From NCBI GenBank assembly GCA_025800215.1, contig JAOXSC010000023.1, positions 1-47,849 on the forward strand: 47,849 bases of DNA, in the 5' to 3' direction. Shown piece by piece: positions 43,086 through 47,849 of this stretch. A program made the position numbers and the translations under genes. The notes under the pieces were generated by a model that was given only the letters and a program-made list of their open reading frames with translations, did not search any database and had not been told where the DNA came from. The stretch's first letter is position 1; every line of letters begins with the position of its first letter. This stretch comes from Marinibacterium sp. (GTDB taxonomy: Bacteria > Pseudomonadota > Alphaproteobacteria > Rhodobacterales > Rhodobacteraceae).

Positions 43086-44277
43086 GTCGCTTTGCCCTAC
43101 GTTTGATGTTGGCCTGAACCACGAAATAGTCAATCAGCGGTGCGAAGACGTTGCCGAAGAGAATGGCAAGCATCATGCCTTCGGGGAAGGCCGGATTGAT
43201 CACACGGATCATCACAACCATGAAGCCGATCAGCGCGCCGTAGATATAGCGGCCCAGATTGGTATGTGCCCCCGAAACAGGCTCGGTCACCATGAAAACC
43301 AGCCCGAACGCATAGCCGCCGAGCACCAGGTGCCAGTACCACGGCATCGCGAACATCGGGTTGGTGTCCGATCCGATCCAGTTCAGCAGCAGCGAAAAGC
43401 CGATCATCCCGGCCAGACAGCCCACCACCATGCGGTAATTGGCGATCTTTGTGGCCAGCAGGAACACCAGACCCAGCAGACAGGCCAGGGTCGATGTTTC
43501 GCCCATGGATCCCGGAATGAAGCCCAGGAAGCTGTCCCACCAGGTCATGCCGCGCGCGGCCAGTTCCTGGAACCCTTCGGATGCCGACACCGCCAGCGCG
43601 GTGGCGCCGGTAAAGCCGTCCACCGGCACCCAGACGCTGTCACCCGACAGCTGCGCGGGATAGGCAAAGTACAGGAACGCCCGCCCCGTCAGCGCGGGGT
43701 TGAGGAAATTCTTGCCGGTGCCGCCAAAGACCTCTTTGCCGATCACCACGCCAAAGATGATGCCAAGCGCGACCTGCCACAGCGGCGTCGTGGCGGGCAC
43801 GATCAGCGCATAGAGCATCGACGACACCAGGAAGCCTTCGTTCACCTCGTGACGGCGCACGGTGGCAAAGATGACTTCGAAAATGCCGCCCGCCACCAAG
43901 GTGGTGATGTAGATCGGCAGGAAATACAGCAGCCCGTGCATCAGGTTGGCAAAGGGGTTGGCCGGGTTGAACCCGATCCCCAGGGCGTCGATGATGGCCG
44001 CGCGCCAGCCCGAAGCGCCGAATTCGGCAATCGCCAGGTTGGTCTGATAGCCGGTGTTGTACAGCGCCATCAATATGCAGGGGATCGTGGCCAGAACCAC
44101 ATAGGTCATGATCCGCTTCATATCGATATACGACCGCGCATGAGGCGCGGCGGTGGTCACCGTCTTGGGTGTGTAAAGAAAGCTTTCGACCATCTCGTAG
44201 ATGGGAAACAGCCGCTCCCATTTGCCGCCCTTTTCAAAATGCGGCTCGATCCGGTCGAAGAAGTCGCGAAGACCCAA
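43078..44277 (-). CDS. nqrB: Na+-translocating NADH:quinone reductase subunit B
   Basis: A 399-residue membrane subunit with about nine or ten helices. [13 protein letters not shown] contains the threonine for the second covalent FMN. NqrB carries riboflavin and forms part of the sodium path. It starts 3 bases after the nqrA stop. Confidence 0.98.
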   Translation of the reverse strand: MGLRDFFDRIEPHFEKGGKWERLFPIYEMVESFLYTPKTVTTAAPHARSYIDMKRIMTYVVLATIPCILMALYNTGYQTNLAIAEFGASGWRAAIIDALGIGFNPANPFANLMHGLLYFLPIYITTLVAGGIFEVIFATVRRHEVNEGFLVSSMLYALIVPATTPLWQVALGIIFGVVIGKEVFGGTGKNFLNPALTGRAFLYFAYPAQLSGDSVWVPVDGFTGATALAVSASEGFQELAARGMTWWDSFLGFIPGSMGETSTLACLLGLVFLLATKIANYRMVVGCLAGMIGFSLLLNWIGSDTNPMFAMPWYWHLVLGGYAFGLVFMVTEPVSGAHTNLGRYIYGALIGFMVVMIRVINPAFPEGMMLAILFGNVFAPLIDYFVVQANIKRRAKRHA

Positions 44278-44280
44278 GGC

Positions 44281-45624
44281 TTAACCCTCCTTCTCGATTT
44301 TGGTGAGACAGTCGCGCAGCGCCATCCCGTATTCATATTTCGCGGGGCAGGCAAAGCCCACAAGACCCAGGTCTTCTTCGTCCAGTTCAAGCGCGCCCAA
44401 AAGCTGCGCCTGATCGGTATCCATCACCAGCAACGCGCGCAGCAGCTGCGTGGGCAGCACATCCTGCGGCATCAGCTTTTCGAATGTGCCAAGCGGCACC
44501 ATCGCACGGCGCCCGCCATTGAGGTTCGACGTCAGCGGAAACAGCGCCTTGGACCGGGCCGAGCCCAGAACCGGCTGCACCGCGTATTTTGCCACCATCG
44601 GGCGGATCCAGCCCAGGGGGATCTGTTTGCGGTCTTCTTCGATCAGCGTGACCTGACGCGCATAACGCCCCAGATAGCCGCTGGCACCGTCGCCCGCGCG
44701 CCCGCTCAGGACCGAGCCCGAAATCATCCGCACCGGCATGTCCGACGGCAGATCCGATTGCAGCAGATCAGCCATTGACGCGCCCGCCACCGTGCGCACC
44801 ACGCGCGGATCGGCGCAGGCCGGTCCGGTCAGGGCCACCAGACAGGACGCATCATATTGTCCGGTCAGCAGCAGGCGCCCGATCACGATCACATCCTGAT
44901 AGCCGATGGTCCACACCGTATCCGTGGCGGTGGGCGGGGTCAGGAAATGCATATGCGTACCCGCGAGCCCGGCAGGGTGCGGGCCGCTGAAGCTGACCGC
45001 TTCGACACCGGCCTGATCATGGCCCGGCAGCGGCGCGCCGTCAGCCTGACACAGATAGGTCGGCCCATCGCCAAGCAGCGCCACGGCGGCCAGACCCTTG
45101 GCAAAGGCGTCCGCCTCGGCCCCGATCGCCAGAGCAGGGTCCATCGCCAGCGGTTCGCTGTCCATCGCGGTGACATAGATCGCAACCGGCGCGGTGCCCG
45201 GCTGCGGCACCTTGGAATAGGGGCGCGTGCGGAAAGACGTCCAGAGCCCGGCGGCACACAGCTTTTGCGTCAGACCTTCGCGCGTCGTGGCATCACCCAC
45301 GGCGGAAAAGTCGACAGGTGCGCCGCCATTTTCGGTCACGTCGATTTCGATGCTGACCAGCTTGCGCCGCGCGCCGCGATTGACCGCCCGGACCCGACCG
45401 GCAACCGGCGACACGATCTGTGCCTCGGGCATGGTCTTGTCGAACATCAGCGGGCTGCCCGCCACCACCTCGGACCCGTCCTCAACCACCAACCGTGGTT
45501 TCAGACCAATATAGTCGTCTCCCAGGATGCCGACGGTGCGAATACCCGGGGATGGGCAGATCTCTGGTCGCGGGGCGCCTGAAATAGGCAGATCCAGGCC
45601 CTTGCGCAGCTTGAAGTGCTTCAA
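44281..45624 (-). CDS. nqrA: Na+-translocating NADH:quinone reductase subunit A
   Basis: A 447-residue peripheral subunit taking part in quinone binding. The N-terminal lipoyl/biotinyl-like barrel (KLRKGLDLPISGAPRP, SPVAGRVRAVNRGARRK) and the middle Rossmann-type domain are as expected. The start codon is TTG (45624; MKHFKLRKG), with GAGG about 12 bases upstream, which may limit expression. First gene of the operon, divergent from apbE with 171 bp between. Confidence 0.97.
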   Translation of the reverse strand: MKHFKLRKGLDLPISGAPRPEICPSPGIRTVGILGDDYIGLKPRLVVEDGSEVVAGSPLMFDKTMPEAQIVSPVAGRVRAVNRGARRKLVSIEIDVTENGGAPVDFSAVGDATTREGLTQKLCAAGLWTSFRTRPYSKVPQPGTAPVAIYVTAMDSEPLAMDPALAIGAEADAFAKGLAAVALLGDGPTYLCQADGAPLPGHDQAGVEAVSFSGPHPAGLAGTHMHFLTPPTATDTVWTIGYQDVIVIGRLLLTGQYDASCLVALTGPACADPRVVRTVAGASMADLLQSDLPSDMPVRMISGSVLSGRAGDGASGYLGRYARQVTLIEEDRKQIPLGWIRPMVAKYAVQPVLGSARSKALFPLTSNLNGGRRAMVPLGTFEKLMPQDVLPTQLLRALLVMDTDQAQLLGALELDEEDLGLVGFACPAKYEYGMALRDCLTKIEKEG

Positions 45625-45795
45625 AGTTATCCAGCCTCAGTCTAAGTGGTGCGTTGGCTATGTCGTGCGATGCGCAGGGACTACCAACGCGCTGTCGGAA
45701 CTGCTAGTGGTTTCTCAACAAAATGGCCAGAAACGGCTTGAAGAAATCGCAAAAAATCGAATACGAAGCCACCTGAACTGGAAAAAGGTCTGCAC
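45625..45795. promoter_or_regulatory. divergent nqrA/apbE promoter region
   Basis: 171 bp between the nqr operon and apbE. GCGTTGG (45651-45657) and CCAACGC (45684-45690) form an inverted repeat with a 26-base spacer, near nqrA. The half nearer apbE is AT-rich (AAAAAATCG). No clear -35/-10 pair that I would defend. Confidence 0.45.
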
Positions 45796-46815
45796 GTGAG
45801 CACTTTGACATCGTTTTCCCGCCGCTCGTTCCTGGTGATGCCGCTGGCGCTGGCCGCTTGCTATAACCGTCAGAACATCATTGAGGTTAATGGCGTCTCC
45901 ATGGGGACGACATACAATATCGTGGCGGTAGATCACGACAACCTTATCGAAAAGGCCGAGGTTCAGCAGGCCGTGTCGCGCGCCCTGACCGAAGTGAACC
46001 AGGCCATGTCGAACTGGGACGCCGGGTCCGAGATTTCGCGAATCAATGCGATGCCTGCCCATGTTCCCGCGGCCGTGTCCGCGCCGCTGGCCGAGGTCAT
46101 GCAGGCCGCAGCCGATGTCAATCTGGCCAGCGAAGGCCGCTTTGACACCACCATGGGCCCGCTGATCGAACTCTGGGGCTTTGGTGCACCCGGTGAGCGC
46201 GCGATGCCCGGTGATGATGCCATCGCCGCCGCGCAGGCACGGTCGGGTCATGACAACACGCTGATGCTGGGCGCCGGCCATGTGCAAAAGGTCCGCTCGG
46301 ACGCGCAGGTCTATCTGGCCGGGATCGGCAAAGGGTACGGGGCCGACCATGTGGGCCGCGCGCTCGAAACGCTGGGGCTGACCGATTACATGGTCGAAAT
46401 CGGCGGCGATCTTTATGCGTCGGGCCGCAACCCCGATGGGCTTGCCTGGCAGATCGGCATCGAATCGCCCAATCCGCTGGACCACGCGATGCTGGGCGTC
46501 GTGGGTGTGTCTGGGCGCGGGCTGGCGTCTTCGGGCGATTACCGCAACTATTTCGAAGCGGACGGTCAGCGCTATTCGCACCTGATCGACCCGGCCACGG
46601 GCCGTCCGGTGGCGCACAAGACCGCGTCGGCGACGGTGCTGGCGGACAATGCGATGCTGGCCGATGCCTGGTCCACCGCGATGCTGATCCTGGGCCGTGA
46701 ACACGGGCTCGAGATCGCGGCGCGTCACGACATTGCCGTGCAGTTCGTGGATCGCGATCAGACGGCGGGCTTTACCACCTATGCAAGCCCGGCCTTCGAG
46801 GCGCTGCGCGCCTGA
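45796..46815 (+). CDS. apbE: FAD:protein FMN transferase (ApbE)
   Basis: A 339-residue lipoprotein: a short N-terminus (RRSFLVMPLALAACYN) with the lipobox LAAC. The transferase domain shows VSMGTTYNI, GGDLYASGRN, ASSGDYRNYFEADGQRYSH, DPATGRPV and ADAWSTAMLILG (Mg-binding). It attaches FMN from FAD to threonines of NqrB and NqrC in the periplasm. Starts with GTG after AAAAAGGTC. Divergent from nqrA and followed by nqrM, which fits a maturation operon for Na+-NQR. Confidence 0.96.
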   Translation: MSTLTSFSRRSFLVMPLALAACYNRQNIIEVNGVSMGTTYNIVAVDHDNLIEKAEVQQAVSRALTEVNQAMSNWDAGSEISRINAMPAHVPAAVSAPLAEVMQAAADVNLASEGRFDTTMGPLIELWGFGAPGERAMPGDDAIAAAQARSGHDNTLMLGAGHVQKVRSDAQVYLAGIGKGYGADHVGRALETLGLTDYMVEIGGDLYASGRNPDGLAWQIGIESPNPLDHAMLGVVGVSGRGLASSGDYRNYFEADGQRYSHLIDPATGRPVAHKTASATVLADNAMLADAWSTAMLILGREHGLEIAARHDIAVQFVDRDQTAGFTTYASPAFEALRA

Positions 46816-46827
46816 CCTCTGGAACCG

Positions 46828-46854
46828 GACCCCTGTCGTACCTAGATAGGGGTC
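46828..46854 (+). other. stem-loop between apbE and nqrM
   Basis: GACCCCT and AGGGGTC (7-base arms, 13-base loop) lie 13 bp after the apbE stop. There is no T-tract, so read-through to nqrM is expected. Confidence 0.4.
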
Positions 46855-46886
46855 GGTGACCGGTTACGATTTTTGGGGATGGCGGA

Positions 46887-47129
46887 ATGGAAACCTTTGT
46901 TCTGACCTTTGTGCTGTTGTTGCTGATCATGCTGGGGATGGCCCTTGGCGTGATCCTCATGAACAAGCGGATCAAAGGCAGTTGCGGCGGTCTGAACGCC
47001 ATCAGCGATGCCGATCAGTGCCTTGTCTGCAGCAAGGAAATCGACCCCAACAGCCCCCTGCGCGAACGGCTGCAATGCCCACGTGCGCGAAAGATCATTG
47101 AGCAGGCGCAGGCAGATGGCCTAGGGTAA
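46887..47129 (+). CDS. nqrM: Na+-NQR maturation protein NqrM
   Basis: An 80-residue protein with one N-terminal membrane helix (VLTFVLLLLIMLGMALGVIL) and four cysteines, Cys33 (KGSCGG), Cys45 and Cys48 (QCLVC) and Cys64 (LQCPRAR). This is the DUF539/NqrM pattern; the family delivers iron to the NqrD/NqrE centre and is essential for Na+-NQR assembly. Short distance behind apbE supports the call. Confidence 0.95.
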   Translation: METFVLTFVLLLLIMLGMALGVILMNKRIKGSCGGLNAISDADQCLVCSKEIDPNSPLRERLQCPRARKIIEQAQADGLG

Positions 47130-47149
47130 CCCTGAAGGGAGACCCATTC

Positions 47150-47665
47150 ATGCCAACGTCTTATCAGTCTTCAATGCGTCAAGACCATGATGCGCCCGGA
47201 TCCAAAAGCCAATCGGTGAGCATCCAGGACCGCACGGCGACCGTTGCCGATGTTCTGGCTTCCAAAGGGGGCGAGGTGTTCTCGATCAAGCCCGACGAGA
47301 CCTTGGGCCGCGCGGTGGAAGAGCTGCGCGACCGTCATGTGGGCGCGCTGATCGTCACTGATGATGCCGGCGCACTGGCGGGTATCCTTTCGGAACGCGA
47401 CATCGTGCGTAAACTGGCCGATACACCCGGTCAGACCCTGCCCCAGCAGGTCGGCGATGTGATGACGTGTGACGTTGAAACCTGCACCCGCAGCGAAGCG
47501 CTGGTATCGGTTCTCAAACGCATGACGCAGGGCCGGTTCCGGCATATGCCCGTGGTCGAAGACGGCGCATTGGTGGGCATGGTCACCATCGGTGACGTGA
47601 TCAACCACCGCCTGACCCAGCTTGAGCACGAAGCGCTTCAGCTCAAGCAGCTGATCGTCGGCTAG
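47150..47665 (+). CDS. CBS-domain-pair protein
   Basis: A 171-residue cytoplasmic protein made of two CBS domains (residues about 30-90, VGALIVTDDAGALAGILSER, and 100-165, FRHMPVVEDGALVGMVTIGD) with a polar 25-residue N-terminus. CBS pairs bind adenosyl nucleotides and sense energy state or NAD. Starts 20 bp after nqrM with GAAGGGAGACCC upstream. Partner unknown. Confidence 0.9.
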   Translation: MPTSYQSSMRQDHDAPGSKSQSVSIQDRTATVADVLASKGGEVFSIKPDETLGRAVEELRDRHVGALIVTDDAGALAGILSERDIVRKLADTPGQTLPQQVGDVMTCDVETCTRSEALVSVLKRMTQGRFRHMPVVEDGALVGMVTIGDVINHRLTQLEHEALQLKQLIVG

Positions 47666-47671
47666 GTCGGA

Positions 47672-47849
47672 TCAGGGGGTGCCCTGCGCCGGAAAGGTCA
47701 GCGGCACAAACCCCAGCAACAGCAGCCCGGCCGCCGCCAGCGTGCCGAAGATCCAGTATTGATAGCGCGGCCCTTCGGCCTTCCAGACACGTCGATAGTG
47801 ATAGCCGCTGAGGCATGTCAGGAAAAACACCGCGGTTGCCACGGCAGGG
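47672..47849 (-). CDS. C-terminus of a membrane protein (5' end outside window)
   Basis: The minus-strand frame is open from the right edge to a TGA at 47672-47674, giving 58 residues. It contains FLTCLSGYHYRRVWKAEGP, a membrane helix (YWIFGTLAAAGLLLLGFVPL) and ends FPAQGTP. Convergent with the CBS gene, 6 bp between stops. Family not recognised from this piece. Confidence 0.6.
   Translation of the reverse strand, partial: PAVATAVFFLTCLSGYHYRRVWKAEGPRYQYWIFGTLAAAGLLLLGFVPLTFPAQGTP

Noticed and set aside
42874..44778. 634-codon open frame on the plus strand
   Set aside because: Antisense to nqrC, nqrB and nqrA; rich in His, Arg and Gln with no family resemblance.

Overview
The window is a 47.8 kb, GC-rich, gene-dense chromosomal segment. 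Its gene content points to a marine alphaproteobacterium, most likely a member of the Rhodobacteraceae (Roseobacter group): a complete Na+-translocating NADH:quinone reductase (nqrABCDEF) with its FMN transferase and maturation factor, an aerobic phenylacetate (paa) pathway, several CoA-linked catabolic operons, and Hint-domain secreted-type proteins. This assignment is inferred from gene content and codon style; no rRNA or tRNA is present to confirm it.

Layout. Positions 1-1670: the 3' part of a VWA-domain protein and an XRE/cupin regulator. 1713-6337 (minus strand): an operon of three acyl-CoA dehydrogenases and an SDR; the two adjacent smaller dehydrogenases look like two halves of a heteromeric enzyme because only one keeps the catalytic glutamate. 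6475-15566: a YtcJ-type amidohydrolase coupled to a G3E GTPase (minus), a divergent LysR gene interrupted by one in-frame amber codon, and a five-gene peptide/opine-type ABC importer (plus). 15725-26857: the paa region: paaABCDE (plus), a LysR regulator, a small NTF2-like protein, a TetR regulator, paaGIK (minus), paaZ (plus) and a PaaX-family repressor. paaF, paaH and paaJ are not in the window.

26927-31449 (minus): the most unusual region. A HlyC-type toxin-activating lysine acyltransferase is followed at once by a Hint-domain protein, then by two more Hint-domain proteins with lectin-like N-terminal domains. The Hint halves of the last two are almost identical (191 of 199 residues) while their N-terminal domains have diverged. 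Each Hint gene has its own rho-independent terminator. No RTX repeats and no type I secretion genes are visible. A divergent FadL-family outer-membrane protein (31913-33022) shares the upstream region, which carries a near-perfect palindrome plus a third half-site exactly 30 bp away.

33221-39630: a crotonase, an uncharacterised 438-residue protein, an Asp/Glu-racemase-like enzyme, an M24 peptidase, an AsnC regulator, a PLP lyase resembling diaminopropionate ammonia-lyase, and a cytosine deaminase of the fungal Fcy1 type. The racemase-like/M24/AsnC/PLP set resembles ectoine-utilisation gene sets but has no transporter here. 39779-47129: nqrABCDEF (minus), divergent from apbE and nqrM (plus). 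The window ends with a CBS-pair protein and the 3' end of a membrane-protein gene on the minus strand.

Genes were called by reading frame, start context and protein motifs. Functions rest on remembered family motifs, not on database searches.
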